Positions 8,069 to 17,160 of a stretch of DNA of 37,433 nucleotides are shown piece by piece (the first letter of the stretch is position 1; each line of letters opens with the position of its first letter). The notes below the pieces were generated by a model. That model saw nothing but the letters and a program-made list of their open reading frames with translations. It was not told the origin of the DNA and ran no database searches. Position numbers and translations under genes: made by a program. Source of the DNA: an uncultured Arenicella sp. (GTDB taxonomy: Bacteria > Pseudomonadota > Gammaproteobacteria > Arenicellales > Arenicellaceae); contig CALINO010000069.1 of NCBI GenBank assembly GCA_938045295.1, forward strand, positions 1 to 37,433, written 5' to 3'.

Positions 8069-8713
8069 ATGAACTTATTTAAACGATTAACGACGTCAGT
8101 AACGGCCACATTAGAAGGGGCTGTAGGGCAATTGGAAAACCACGACGCTATTATTGAGGCTAATATCAAGAAAACACGTCAAGCCGTGGCCAGAACCCAA
8201 GCTCGCCTTGCAACCTTACACCAGCAACAAGCCAACTTTGAGTCTCAACTGGCACAGGCTAGCGAACAAGTTAATACCTGGGAAGAACGCGCGCGTTCGC
8301 TTATGCAAGAAGATGAAAACAAAGCATTGCAATGCTTAAGCCGACGTAATCAAAGCGAAAATGATGTACAGCGCCTACAAGCCACGCTCGAGCAACAACA
8401 CGTGCTGATTAGTAAAGTCGGCGATAACCTACAAAAACTGAAAGGCCAGCTTGACGAAATGACGCAGCGGCACAACCTGATGCGTTCTCGCCAGGCCGTA
8501 GCACAAAGCAATAAAATGGCCGCCAGCACGCATCAAAGCCACCACATTAACGACACCTTTGAGCAATGGGAGGCGACTATTCTGGAAAATGAAATTATCA
8601 CGGATGTGTCGCTTGATGCCGACCCACTGCAAACCCAATTCGAGCAACAAGAAAGCGAAAGCCGATTGCGAGAACAGCTTAAAGCACTAGGCAACACACA
8701 ACCCTCTAGCTAA
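8069..8713 (+). CDS. PspA/IM30 (ESCRT-III-like) family protein
   Basis: PspA-family proteins coat and protect the inner membrane under stress. This 214-aa protein has the usual plan: the N-terminal amphipathic start MNLFKRLTTSVTATLEGAVG, then a long coiled coil (about residues 25-150) rich in Gln, Glu and Arg, with IIEANIKKTRQAVARTQARL and ENKALQCLSRRNQSENDVQR in the places conserved in PspA. The C-terminal part is acidic and variable. A perfect AGGAGG (8056-8061) sits 7 nt before the ATG. It forms an operon with the membrane protein gene 14 nt downstream, which uses a near-identical ribosome site. No pspB, pspC or pspF lies nearby, so this is a PspA-like paralogue rather than the classic psp operon. 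Confidence 0.85.
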   Translation: MNLFKRLTTSVTATLEGAVGQLENHDAIIEANIKKTRQAVARTQARLATLHQQQANFESQLAQASEQVNTWEERARSLMQEDENKALQCLSRRNQSENDVQRLQATLEQQHVLISKVGDNLQKLKGQLDEMTQRHNLMRSRQAVAQSNKMAASTHQSHHINDTFEQWEATILENEIITDVSLDADPLQTQFEQQESESRLREQLKALGNTQPSS

Positions 8714-8727
8714 ACGAGGAGGTTATT

Positions 8728-10110
8728 ATGAATACCGTATCAACGTCGACTCATCTCAATAACGAGCATCATCTCAACTCTGCCCCTGACAGTTCACACG
8801 CAGACTTGGCCAATAATTCAGGCGCGCTCACTGTAGAGCGCCGCTTTTCACTGTCCACACTGCTTCGGCTTTTTGGCACTTGCGCCGTTATTGCTTCGTT
8901 ATCATTATTTTTATTAGAGGGCTGGACCGAGGGCAATGACTTAAACCGCTACCTTAAGTTACTGGCTCAAACCGGTTTAATCACTGGAGCGGGCATTTTC
9001 CTCAGTTTTGTAATAAAAGAAGTCAAAGGCGCGCGCTTGTTCTTTGGGCTGGGGCTGGTTAGTGCTGTGGCAAACTTCACCATCTTAGGCGCACTGACCT
9101 ATTCGGTGTATCAGCTCGATGGCTCGCTCACAAAGTATCCGTCAATGCTGCAATGGCAAGCCTTGGATATGTCGGTATTTATTCCGGTATTGGCCGCAGC
9201 GGTGGTGTTCCTGAGCCTATTGTCTCGCTTTAGCTTCAGCATTTTTGCTCGCCAACGCGCCGCCACATTAACCACCGCCTTCTTAGGGCTTAATGCCTTA
9301 CTGTTATTGCCAGTAAGAGACGCGATGTATGTCTCGGTAATGGCGGCCGTAGCGTTATTGTGCGCACTCAAATTTACCGCAAGCATCATTAAAGACCCGG
9401 ACGTCACCATTACCACTGAAACTAAGTATGCCTTAGCGTGCCTATTTTTACCCGGGCTTATCATTATCAGCCGCGCACTCAGCTTGTACGCCGTGGATGA
9501 GGCCGTGCTATTAAGCTTGTTTGGTATAACGTATTACTCGTTAAGGCAGCTCTCGCTTATGCTTGACAGTTCAAGCTCAATGCAAAGGCCAATCGCGCTG
9601 TTTCAATACCTGCTGGCGCCAGTGATCGGCGTGCTATTAGCAACCCTGATGCCGCATCACATTGATTCGATCAATCATCTGGTGTTTTCATTAGTCATGA
9701 TCGCCATCACCTGCGACATCGTAACCAGACAGCGTGCACTTAGCACCACCGAACCAAGTTTTGCGGGCGCGCTGATTGCCATTACCAGCATAGGCTTAGT
9801 GTTTATTAATACCGCTATCGCGCTAGACAGCCACAACTGGGTGACTATTATAGCCAGCTTATTGGTGGCTATCGCCTTATTTGCATTAGTTAACTTCTAC
9901 CAACCACGCTTAGGCCACATGAAAGGCAGCCACGTTGCCGCCATGATCGGCGTAGTGGCCAATGGCTTATTGTTAGTGAGCCACTTTGTGTCATTAATCA
10001 ATGTGGGCGCTTGGGCCATCATTGGCGGGCTTGGTATTGGTTTGATTTTAGTGGCATCACTATACGAGCGCTTCGGCTTTCGCATTAAGCCTCAGAGTCA
10101 CAAGGCATAA
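8728..10110 (+). CDS. Polytopic membrane protein paired with PspA-like gene
   Basis: The 460-aa protein has a polar 40-residue N-terminus (Ser, Asn and His rich, presumably cytoplasmic) followed by roughly 14 hydrophobic segments, starting at LLRLFGTCAVIASLSLFLL and ending with AIIGGLGIGLILVASLYERF. Loops are short and no transporter signature is recognised. AGGAGG (8717-8722) lies 5 nt before the ATG, copying the upstream gene's leader (GAGGAGGTTAT...). Being in the same operon as the PspA-like gene suggests it recruits or is protected by that protein; this is inference. The family is not identified. Confidence 0.75.
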   Translation: MNTVSTSTHLNNEHHLNSAPDSSHADLANNSGALTVERRFSLSTLLRLFGTCAVIASLSLFLLEGWTEGNDLNRYLKLLAQTGLITGAGIFLSFVIKEVKGARLFFGLGLVSAVANFTILGALTYSVYQLDGSLTKYPSMLQWQALDMSVFIPVLAAAVVFLSLLSRFSFSIFARQRAATLTTAFLGLNALLLLPVRDAMYVSVMAAVALLCALKFTASIIKDPDVTITTETKYALACLFLPGLIIISRALSLYAVDEAVLLSLFGITYYSLRQLSLMLDSSSSMQRPIALFQYLLAPVIGVLLATLMPHHIDSINHLVFSLVMIAITCDIVTRQRALSTTEPSFAGALIAITSIGLVFINTAIALDSHNWVTIIASLLVAIALFALVNFYQPRLGHMKGSHVAAMIGVVANGLLLVSHFVSLINVGAWAIIGGLGIGLILVASLYERFGFRIKPQSHKA

Positions 10111-10129
10111 ACACCACTAGAATAAATCT

Positions 10130-10189
10130 TTGGCCACCCAGTTGGAGCGAATCATGAGTGCATGATTAATAACACACTGCGGTGGCCAA
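10130..10189. repeat. Nested inverted repeats between membrane protein and regulator genes
   Basis: An outer perfect 9-bp repeat, TTGGCCACC (10130-10138) and GGTGGCCAA (10181-10189), encloses an inner perfect 7-bp repeat, AATCATG (10150-10156) and CATGATT (10161-10167). There is no U-tract after it, so it is not a standard terminator. It could be a 3' end structure or an operator pair. Confidence 0.5.
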
Positions 10190-10261
10190 TCGGCCTTCAA
10201 TAACCTCATAAAATTATTTGAATACTAAAATCTTTTAATCAGCGGAGAACTAGAAAAACCC

Positions 10262-10993
10262 ATGGCACGCTCTTCTCATATTATTGACGCACTGAAGCTG
10301 GAACTTCGATCAAACGGCATTCATTACAAACACCTTGCTGACAAGTTAGGCCTATCAGAGTCCACCATAAAGCACATGTTCTCCAGCAAAAATTTCACCC
10401 TTAAACGCCTTGACGATGTGTGCCAAGTGCTGGGCATAGAGTTAAGTGACTTGGTGGCACAACACGAGGCACGCGTGCCTAAAATCGAACAGCTCTCTTT
10501 AGAGCACGAACACGAGTTGGTTTCTGATGCCGCGTTATGCTTAGTGGCTTACTGCGTAGTGAATAATTGGAGCTTCGAGCAAATCATGGAAACTTACGAT
10601 TTAAGCGAGCCCGCCTGCATTCGCTATTTGGCGCAGTTAGACCGCATGAAGATGATTGAACTGCTGCCAGAAAATAAAATCAAACGCCTAATATCCAACA
10701 ATTTCACCTGGCATAAAAACGGCCCCATTGAACGTTTTTTTAAGCAAGAAGCGCAAGAGCGTTTTCTCAGTGGTTCGTTCTCTGGTGACGACGCCGCCAG
10801 AATCATCAAACTCGGCGACTTATCCGACAAGTCCATTCTGCAGATCATCGAGCGGCTAGAAAACATCAGCGAACTGTACGACGAACTCAATACCGAAGAC
10901 AGCAAGCAAGCGTTCAGCAAACGCCACGGCACCAGCATGGTGCTCGCCATTCGTAAGTGGGAGTTTTACGCGTTTAGGCAGTTTTTAAAATAG
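10262..10993 (+). CDS. XRE-family helix-turn-helix regulator
   Basis: The N-terminal 65 residues form a Cro/C1-type HTH: the recognition region is HLADKLGLSESTIKHMFSSK followed by LKRLDDVCQVLGIELSDLV. The remaining 175 residues form an all-helical effector domain of unknown type, with a winged-helix-like stretch (WSFEQIMETYDLSEPACIRY, then LDRMKMIELLPENKIKRLIS) that reads like a second DNA-binding or regulatory unit. The length of 243 aa is normal for such two-part regulators. GGAGAAC about 11 nt upstream is an acceptable ribosome site. It lies 151 nt downstream of the PspA operon on the same strand, so it may control that operon's palindromes; no direct evidence. Confidence 0.8.
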   Translation: MARSSHIIDALKLELRSNGIHYKHLADKLGLSESTIKHMFSSKNFTLKRLDDVCQVLGIELSDLVAQHEARVPKIEQLSLEHEHELVSDAALCLVAYCVVNNWSFEQIMETYDLSEPACIRYLAQLDRMKMIELLPENKIKRLISNNFTWHKNGPIERFFKQEAQERFLSGSFSGDDAARIIKLGDLSDKSILQIIERLENISELYDELNTEDSKQAFSKRHGTSMVLAIRKWEFYAFRQFLK

Positions 10994-11455
10994 TTACCGT
11001 TTACTTAGCTTTAGGTGCAATGCGTGCATTTCAACATCGCCCACTACTTGCCCTTTATGGCCATGCAACGAATCGGAAAAGGTGATGCCGTCGGCTAAAT
11101 AGTCTTCGGCAATAAAGCACTGGCCGGCGGTAAAATCTTGCAAGTCGCCATTTCTTAAAGTCACTCGAAAAGTGCCTTGTAAAATGATCAACAGCGTTGG
11201 GTCTCCGGCCACATGAAAGCCAGATTCATAGTCAGCCCCACTGCTTCTTAAGCGAAAATTGATGGCCGTTATTTGCTCTGATAAACGGCGTTGCTCGTCG
11301 CCATTAAGTTCAATGGTTTTTTCGCCGAACTGCGAAGCTCCTTGGCCATCATTTGTGACGGTTTTGATGATCATTTTTTGGGGGAACATGGTGCTATTAG
11401 CTTGGTTAAGAACAATGCCATCACAATACCCCATATCAAGGCTTGTTGATCGCAT
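10994..11455 (-). CDS. Cupin-fold protein
   Basis: This is a 153-aa small protein with a beta-barrel cupin pattern in its second half: SGFHVAGDPTLLIILQGTFR, then VTLRNGDLQDFTAGQCFIAE, and a final strand VGDVEMHALHLKL. The usual metal-binding His pair of motif 1 is reduced to one His, so metal binding is uncertain. Start ATG 11455 has AGG 8 nt upstream; ATG 11389 is an alternative. It is convergent with the XRE gene, with stop codons nearly touching, and divergent from the AI-2E-type gene. The substrate is unknown. Confidence 0.65.
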   Translation of the reverse strand: MRSTSLDMGYCDGIVLNQANSTMFPQKMIIKTVTNDGQGASQFGEKTIELNGDEQRRLSEQITAINFRLRSSGADYESGFHVAGDPTLLIILQGTFRVTLRNGDLQDFTAGQCFIAEDYLADGITFSDSLHGHKGQVVGDVEMHALHLKLSKR

Positions 11456-11518
11456 ATTTAGGCCTTACTATGAGCTACTACGATATTTTGAGCCTAATTT
11501 TTGAAAGGACGAAAATCA

Positions 11519-12610
11519 ATGAACCTTGATACTCGAGCTATTTCGATTTCGCTGGTCATACTGGCCACCATTGGTGTTTTCTACGTAATGGTGGTGGGTA
11601 AAGCGTTTTTAGTGCCATTGGCGGTGGCATTAATGATTTGGTATGTGATTAATGCCATGAGCCGTACTTACACCAAGCTGATACCGTGGGTTAAAGAACC
11701 CAATTGGTTGACCATGGTGCTATCAATCGTCAGCATTGGTTTATTTATTGCGCTGACGATCGATTTAATACAAAACAATGTGGCTAACGTACAAGACTCA
11801 ATACCGCGCTACCGCGATAATTTTCAGGCCATTTCTGGCAAGGTAAACGGCTTACTGCCCGCGCAATTGTTAGAAAAATTGCCCAAAATACCAGAACTAC
11901 TGCAGAGCATTAAGATTGCGCCGTTATTAACCAGCTTTACCGACATTTTAGTGGCCATGATTGGCAACGTAACCTTAGTACTGATTTACGTGGCCTTTAT
12001 GTTGGCGGAGCAAGGCACGTTTAAAAAGAAGATTCAGGAAATTTTCCCCGACCAAGGCGATCGTGGTTCGGTGATGAGTATTTTGTCGCACGCTCAAGAA
12101 GACATTCAAACCTACCTGTGGATCAAAACCCTAACCAGCTCGATCACCGGCATCATCAGTTACATTGTGCTTAAAATGGTGGGTGTGGACTTTGCAGCCT
12201 TCTGGGCGTTCAGCATCTTTATGTTGAATTTTATCCCGACCATTGGCTCAATCATCGCCACATTATTTCCAGCCATGTTGGCACTCATACAGTTTGATAC
12301 CTTTCATCAATTTTTCATTGTGCTCATTGGCGTCGGCTCTATTCAGGTGGTGGTTGGCAATCTGTTAGAACCCAAATTAATGGGTAATACATTAAATGTA
12401 AGCCCATTTGTGGTGATGATGAGCCTGACGCTGTGGGGCAGTATTTGGGGCATCGCCGGTATGTTTTTAAGTGTGCCAATCACTGTGATGATGCTGATTA
12501 TTTTCGCGCACTTTGATAAGACGCGCTACATTGCCGTGCTGCTGTCGGGTGATGGCAGCTTAAAGTTCGCTAAACATACGGAACAAGCGTTAGAGAAGAT
12601 CACGAATTAA
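11519..12610 (+). CDS. AI-2E family transporter (PerM/TqsA-like)
   Basis: The protein is a 363-aa inner membrane protein of the AI-2E/UPF0118 family, whose members export autoinducer-2 or act as permeases or sodium/proton antiporters. It has about eight hydrophobic segments, beginning with ISISLVILATIGVFYVMVVG, a large soluble region around residues 85-130 (YRDNFQAISGKVNGLLPAQL), and the family signature FWAFSIFMLNFIPTIGSIIA followed later by GNLLEPKLMGNTLNVSPFVV. ATG 11519 is preferred over the upstream TTG 11501 because AAGGACG lies just before it. It is monocistronic and ends in a terminator. Its substrate cannot be read from sequence. Confidence 0.88.
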   Translation: MNLDTRAISISLVILATIGVFYVMVVGKAFLVPLAVALMIWYVINAMSRTYTKLIPWVKEPNWLTMVLSIVSIGLFIALTIDLIQNNVANVQDSIPRYRDNFQAISGKVNGLLPAQLLEKLPKIPELLQSIKIAPLLTSFTDILVAMIGNVTLVLIYVAFMLAEQGTFKKKIQEIFPDQGDRGSVMSILSHAQEDIQTYLWIKTLTSSITGIISYIVLKMVGVDFAAFWAFSIFMLNFIPTIGSIIATLFPAMLALIQFDTFHQFFIVLIGVGSIQVVVGNLLEPKLMGNTLNVSPFVVMMSLTLWGSIWGIAGMFLSVPITVMMLIIFAHFDKTRYIAVLLSGDGSLKFAKHTEQALEKITN

Positions 12611-12654
12611 GTAATTATTTAACTCGTAGGTCAGCAAAACCCTAACAATATAAA

Positions 12655-12690
12655 AAAAAGGCGATGCACATCAGTGACATCGCCTTTTTA
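12655..12690. terminator. Bidirectional intrinsic terminator
   Basis: AAAAAGGCGATG (12655-12666) pairs with CATCGCCTTTTT (12678-12689) across an 11-nt loop. Its A- and T-runs make it work on both strands between the convergent AI-2E-family gene and metK. Confidence 0.88.
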
Positions 12691-12734
12691 GTGATCGTTG
12701 CTTTGATCTTTTATTTCTAGCCTTTCAACTAAAA

Positions 12735-13913
12735 TTAACCCGCTTTTAGCAAGCCCGCCGAATCACGCAGTACATCGGCTTTGTCTGTGGCTTCCCACTT
12801 ATATTCAGGCTCAGTACGGCCAAAGTGGCCATACGCGGCTGTTTTCTTATAGATGGGGCGCAACAAATCCAATGTCTGAATAATGGCCTTAGGGCGCAAG
12901 TCAAAATGCTCGCTCACTAATGCTTCAATTTGCGCTTCAGGAATCTTTGCGGTGCCAAAGGTGTTAACCATTAAGCTCACAGGCTTGGCCACCCCAATAG
13001 CATAAGCCACTTGCACTTCACAACGCTCGGCCAAACCAGCGGCAACCACATTCTTTGCCACATAGCGGCCTGCATAGGCAGCCGAACGGTCAACCTTAGA
13101 AGGGTCCTTACCAGAGAATGCACCACCACCGTGATGCGCGGCTCCGCCGTACGTATCCACAATAATTTTACGACCGGTTAAACCGCAATCGCCCACGGGC
13201 CCACCAATCACAAAGCGGCCGGTTGGGTTAATCAAGTACTTAGTTTGCGCTGAAATCATGTCAGCCGGCAAAGTAGGCTTAACAATTTCTTCAATCACCG
13301 CTTCAACTAAGTCATCTTGACCAATGCTTTCATCGTGCTGGGTAGACAACACCACCGTGTCGATGAACTTAGGCTTACCGTTTTCATAGCGAACCGTAAC
13401 CTGAGATTTAGCGTCGGGGCGCAACCACGGCAATTGGCCGTTTTTACGTACTTCCGATTGTTTTTTAACCAAACGATGAGAATATTCAATCGGCATTGGC
13501 ATTAACACATCGGTTTCCGAACAGGCATAACCAAACATCAAACCTTGGTCACCCGCACCTTGATCTAAATCAAGCCCTTCACCTTCATTAACGCCTTGCG
13601 CAATGTCAGGTGATTGACGGTCTAGCGTCATCATGATGGCGCATGACTTTGAGTCAAACCCCATGTCTGAGTCGTTGTAACCAATCTCATTAATGGTTTC
13701 ACGCACACGCTCAACCACGCCATCAAGACCACGTTTGCTGGTGATTTCACCAGACAGCACCACCAAACCTGTGTTAACCATGGTTTCACAGGCTACGCGT
13801 GACGCAGGGTCTTCTTCAAACAAGTAATCTAGAACGGTATCGGAAATTTGGTCAGCCACTTTATCCGGGTGGCCCTCAGAAACAGATTCCGAGGTAAATA
13901 GAAAATCACGCAT
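12735..13913 (-). CDS. metK: S-adenosylmethionine synthetase
   Basis: MetK makes S-adenosylmethionine from methionine and ATP in the cytosol. The 392-aa protein has the family landmarks in order: [14 protein letters not shown] (residues 12-25), the substrate loop [16 protein letters not shown], the phosphate-binding [19 protein letters not shown] and the C-terminal YGHFGR. Length and start are normal; AAGG lies 8 nt before the ATG. It is flanked by a terminator on one side and a divergent gene on the other, so it forms a single-gene unit. I see no SAM riboswitch in the leader. Confidence 0.97.
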   Translation of the reverse strand: MRDFLFTSESVSEGHPDKVADQISDTVLDYLFEEDPASRVACETMVNTGLVVLSGEITSKRGLDGVVERVRETINEIGYNDSDMGFDSKSCAIMMTLDRQSPDIAQGVNEGEGLDLDQGAGDQGLMFGYACSETDVLMPMPIEYSHRLVKKQSEVRKNGQLPWLRPDAKSQVTVRYENGKPKFIDTVVLSTQHDESIGQDDLVEAVIEEIVKPTLPADMISAQTKYLINPTGRFVIGGPVGDCGLTGRKIIVDTYGGAAHHGGGAFSGKDPSKVDRSAAYAGRYVAKNVVAAGLAERCEVQVAYAIGVAKPVSLMVNTFGTAKIPEAQIEALVSEHFDLRPKAIIQTLDLLRPIYKKTAAYGHFGRTEPEYKWEATDKADVLRDSAGLLKAG

Positions 13914-14023
13914 ATTTATACCTTTTCATTAAAACAAGGGTATTTCACCAAAATAGTCGAGGGAGTCTACCACTGGCTATGATTTAATACAGCCTTTATA
14001 TCGCTAATTACACTAATTTCATT

Positions 14024-14641
14024 ATGGTCACTCGCCTTCCCAGCTGGTTATTTATCACTTTAGCACTCCCAATTATGGGCTTCGCACTCATGCCCATTAT
14101 GCGCGCCGCTTTGGGCATTGATGACACCATTCAAATTAGCTATTTAACCACCATCATGTTGTTAATTGGTGGGCTAATGTGTGGCTTAACTGGCATGTTA
14201 TTACTAACTCGGCGGCAACCGGACATTCAACACAAACCAAACAGCAATACAACCAATGAAAACCCCAAGGCCGCGCTGATACATGCAACGGGCTTACTGG
14301 TGTTCACGGGCATACCACTGGCTAATTTTTTGGCGTGCTATTTTTTCTGGGTTAGGTACCGACAAAGCAGCGCAACACTCGACACTCACGGGCGAGAGGC
14401 CATCTGCCAACAGCTAACATTTTACTTGTTCTTAATGATGTGTCTGTTTATGGCGCTATTGTACGTCGGTGTGTTTGCGCTCATGCTGTTGTTAGTGCTG
14501 CATTTCATTGTCAGCGTCATTGCCACTTTGCAAGCCTTGCGCGGAAAGCTGTTTCGTTATCCCGCCAATATCAACATTATTGATCGCAATATCGATTCAA
14601 CTGACAACACGAACACTACTAACAAGGCCAACACTGATTAG
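14024..14641 (+). CDS. DUF4870-containing membrane protein
   Basis: This 205-aa membrane protein has two N-terminal spans (WLFITLALPIMGFALMPI and TTIMLLIGGLMCGLTGMLLL), a polar linker, then a DUF4870-type domain from about residue 85: ALIHATGLLVFTGIPLANF, the HGREAICQQLTFYLFL stretch, and the closing IATLQALRGKLFRYPANINI. The function of DUF4870 proteins is not established. The C-terminal tail is Asn/Thr rich. The gene lacks a clear ribosome site before ATG 14024. It is divergent from metK and convergent with hemL, from which it is separated by 30 nt. Confidence 0.72.
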   Translation: MVTRLPSWLFITLALPIMGFALMPIMRAALGIDDTIQISYLTTIMLLIGGLMCGLTGMLLLTRRQPDIQHKPNSNTTNENPKAALIHATGLLVFTGIPLANFLACYFFWVRYRQSSATLDTHGREAICQQLTFYLFLMMCLFMALLYVGVFALMLLLVLHFIVSVIATLQALRGKLFRYPANINIIDRNIDSTDNTNTTNKANTD

Positions 14642-14671
14642 CCATACGCCAGCACTGACTCTGCGCAGTTA

Positions 14672-15946
14672 TTACAGTGTCGCCATCACTTGAGCCGCAA
14701 TATCAATGGTGTCGGCAATGTCATTTTCACTGTGCGTACATGACACAAAGCCAGCTTCAAATGATGACGGCGCCAGATACACACCTTTTTCCAACATGCC
14801 GTGAAAGAACTTATTGAATCGTTCGCCATCGCACGCCGTGGATTCAGCAAAACTGCTGACGCTTTTTTGATCGGTGAAGAAAAAACCAAACATGCCACCC
14901 ACGCCTTGCGCATACAGCGGAACGTCGGCACTTTGCGCCACGTTTTTCAGGCCAAGCAGCAAACTCTTGGTTTTCACCGTTAGGTTCTCAAAGAAATTTG
15001 GCGCCGAAATTAGTTCCAATGTTTTAATGCCAGCCGCCATTGCCACTGGGTTACCAGATAAGGTACCCGCTTGATACACCGGCCCCTCTGGAGATATATG
15101 GCTCATGATATCGGCTCGACCACCGAACGCGCCCACTGGCATACCACCGCCAATCACCTTACCAAAACAGGTTAAATCGGGCGTAATACCATAGTGGCCT
15201 TGTGCACCTTGCAAACCCACTCGAAAGCCGGTCATTACTTCATCAAAAATAAGTACTGCACCGTACTGGCTGCATAATTCGCGCATGCCTTCTAAGTAAC
15301 CCGGCTTGGGAGCAATAAAATTCATATTGCCGGCAATGGGTTCAACAATCACGCCCGCGATCTCATCACCCAACTCTTTGAACACCTCTTGTAAACGATC
15401 AAGGTCGTTAAATGGCACGGTAATGGTCAATTCAGCCAGCGCCGATGGCACCCCTGGCGAAGTTGGCACGCCCAAGGTTAATGCGCCGGACCCAGCTTTG
15501 ACTAACAAACTGTCTGAATGGCCATGATAACAACCTTCAAATTTGATGATTTTGTCTCGGCCCGTAAAGCCGCGCGCTAAGCGCAATGCGGTCATGGTGG
15601 CTTCGGTGCCCGAGCTGACCATGCGCACCTTATCAATGCTGGGAATGAGCTCACATATTTTTTGCGCCAAGGTGGTTTCTGACTCGGTCGGTGCGCCAAA
15701 GCTTAAGCCATTTTCAGCCGCCTCTTGCACCGCCTTTATAACCTCAGGGTGGGCATGACCTAAAATCATCGGCCCCCAAGAACCTACGTAATCGATGTAC
15801 TGCTTATCATCGGCATCCCAAATATAAGGGCCTTGTGCCTTTTTAATAAAGACGGGTTCACCACCCACGCTTTTGAAGGCGCGCACGGGCGAATTTACGC
15901 CACCGGGGATGTATTTTTGAGCAATGGAAAAGCGAGAGTCAGACAT
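14672..15946 (-). CDS. hemL: Glutamate-1-semialdehyde 2,1-aminomutase
   Basis: HemL is a PLP enzyme that turns glutamate-1-semialdehyde into 5-aminolevulinate in the C5 route to haem. The 424-aa length is standard. Visible motifs are the N-terminal [20 protein letters not shown], the cofactor-region [40 protein letters not shown], and the active-site lysine in [16 protein letters not shown]. The substrate-proximal [16 protein letters not shown] is also intact. It is a minus-strand gene; the AT-rich two-gene insert lies directly upstream of it, 57 nt from the start codon. Confidence 0.97.
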   Translation of the reverse strand: MSDSRFSIAQKYIPGGVNSPVRAFKSVGGEPVFIKKAQGPYIWDADDKQYIDYVGSWGPMILGHAHPEVIKAVQEAAENGLSFGAPTESETTLAQKICELIPSIDKVRMVSSGTEATMTALRLARGFTGRDKIIKFEGCYHGHSDSLLVKAGSGALTLGVPTSPGVPSALAELTITVPFNDLDRLQEVFKELGDEIAGVIVEPIAGNMNFIAPKPGYLEGMRELCSQYGAVLIFDEVMTGFRVGLQGAQGHYGITPDLTCFGKVIGGGMPVGAFGGRADIMSHISPEGPVYQAGTLSGNPVAMAAGIKTLELISAPNFFENLTVKTKSLLLGLKNVAQSADVPLYAQGVGGMFGFFFTDQKSVSSFAESTACDGERFNKFFHGMLEKGVYLAPSSFEAGFVSCTHSENDIADTIDIAAQVMATL

Positions 15947-16003
15947 AATGGTTCAATCAGTTCACAAAGTCGGGCAAAAATATTAGCACGGCTTTGCCAA
16001 CAA

Positions 16004-17155
16004 TCAATCTTTTAAAGGAAGAGTTTCTATACCCATCTCTATAAACTCATACATTTCATCTCCCATAGAAAAAGTACTTTCTCCCCATTTGACATAAGCT
16101 AGAGCAGTAAAATCTGCACCACGAAAAGAAAACCTTTCTTGTGATGGTATGCAAGAATTAGGAGGGAAGGGAGGGTTAGCCCCATTATTACCTCCAAATA
16201 AGCTAGGATCACAGTTATTTTGTGGGTATCCGGTCGAACCATCAATCAAATTATTACAAAACCATTGAGTTTGATTTTTTACGGATCCAAAATCACAATA
16301 GTTTATGCGAATATTATGTTTATCAAACTTTTGACTTAATAAAAAATCACCAATCCGGGTAGGATGATAAACCTGTTGATACCAGCTGGCACCAGCAACA
16401 TAATCAATATTAAATGAGTTATCTGGGTTTAAAAACCGAATAAAATCTTCTGGAACTATCTCTATTGCATTAGAACCAAGTATTTGCTTTATTCTATCTC
16501 GCGCATCTGTTCGATTGCCTTGATTGTTGCTTTCAACATTAGTGCCACCTATTCCAATTACTTTTATTAATTCATTAATTGGCGTAGCTATGCAATTTGG
16601 TATTCCAACTCCGTTAGGAAATTGAGTTGAAATACTATTTGGCTCAATACAATTAGAACGATCAATAGCGTCCTCTACTACATTCCAAGGCCCACCAACA
16701 ACTATATTTAATAATTCACCAGAGCAAGTGAGATCAAGCGCTTGAGATATTATTTCATTTTCTAAATCGCCTCCTGTTTTCACAATTAAGCTTGATTCGC
16801 CTGCAAGTGATAAAAGGTTTTGAGTGAAAGATGTATCCAAATTAATATCATCATCACTATCATTTCCAAAAGCCACAAAATCATAGAACCCTATATTTCG
16901 CCACCCAATCACGATCGGTATTTCTTGAACTCCATTGGGGTCTAAATTCCTAAATGGAGAGTCTGGGCGCAATGAGTCTGCTACATCATCGATATAAAAG
17001 ACCTTTGGTAGTAATTCATTTAAGTCGCAGTCTTTTATGGGTACAACATAAAAATCTTCATCTCCAAGATCAAAAACAACAGCTTTACTAGCAGCAAACG
17101 TATAGCCAATAAAAAGAGTAAATATTAACGACAACAGTCCTTTTGATTTTATCAT
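16004..17155 (-). CDS. Secreted protein of unknown function in AT-rich insert
   Basis: The 383-aa product begins with MIKSKGLLSLIFTLFIGYTF, a clear signal peptide ending near AAS. ATG 17155 with AGGA just upstream is preferred to the in-frame 17209 start. It lies 5 nt after the methyltransferase stop, so the two are co-translated. Segments such as EIPIVIGWRNIGFYDFVAFG and ELLNIVVGGPWNVVEDAIDR faintly recall nucleoside-hydrolase-like (DUF1593-type) folds, where a GGP-like loop follows a buried strand; this is only a resemblance. The protein is rich in Asn and Cys, has several C pairs in the last third, and is encoded with unusually AT-rich codons. Confidence 0.6.
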   Translation of the reverse strand: MIKSKGLLSLIFTLFIGYTFAASKAVVFDLGDEDFYVVPIKDCDLNELLPKVFYIDDVADSLRPDSPFRNLDPNGVQEIPIVIGWRNIGFYDFVAFGNDSDDDINLDTSFTQNLLSLAGESSLIVKTGGDLENEIISQALDLTCSGELLNIVVGGPWNVVEDAIDRSNCIEPNSISTQFPNGVGIPNCIATPINELIKVIGIGGTNVESNNQGNRTDARDRIKQILGSNAIEIVPEDFIRFLNPDNSFNIDYVAGASWYQQVYHPTRIGDFLLSQKFDKHNIRINYCDFGSVKNQTQWFCNNLIDGSTGYPQNNCDPSLFGGNNGANPPFPPNSCIPSQERFSFRGADFTALAYVKWGESTFSMGDEMYEFIEMGIETLPLKD

Positions 17156-17160
17156 TTTTC

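Noticed and set aside
13914-14023. SAM riboswitch upstream of metK
   Set aside because: No recognisable conserved core of any SAM riboswitch class in the 110-nt leader.
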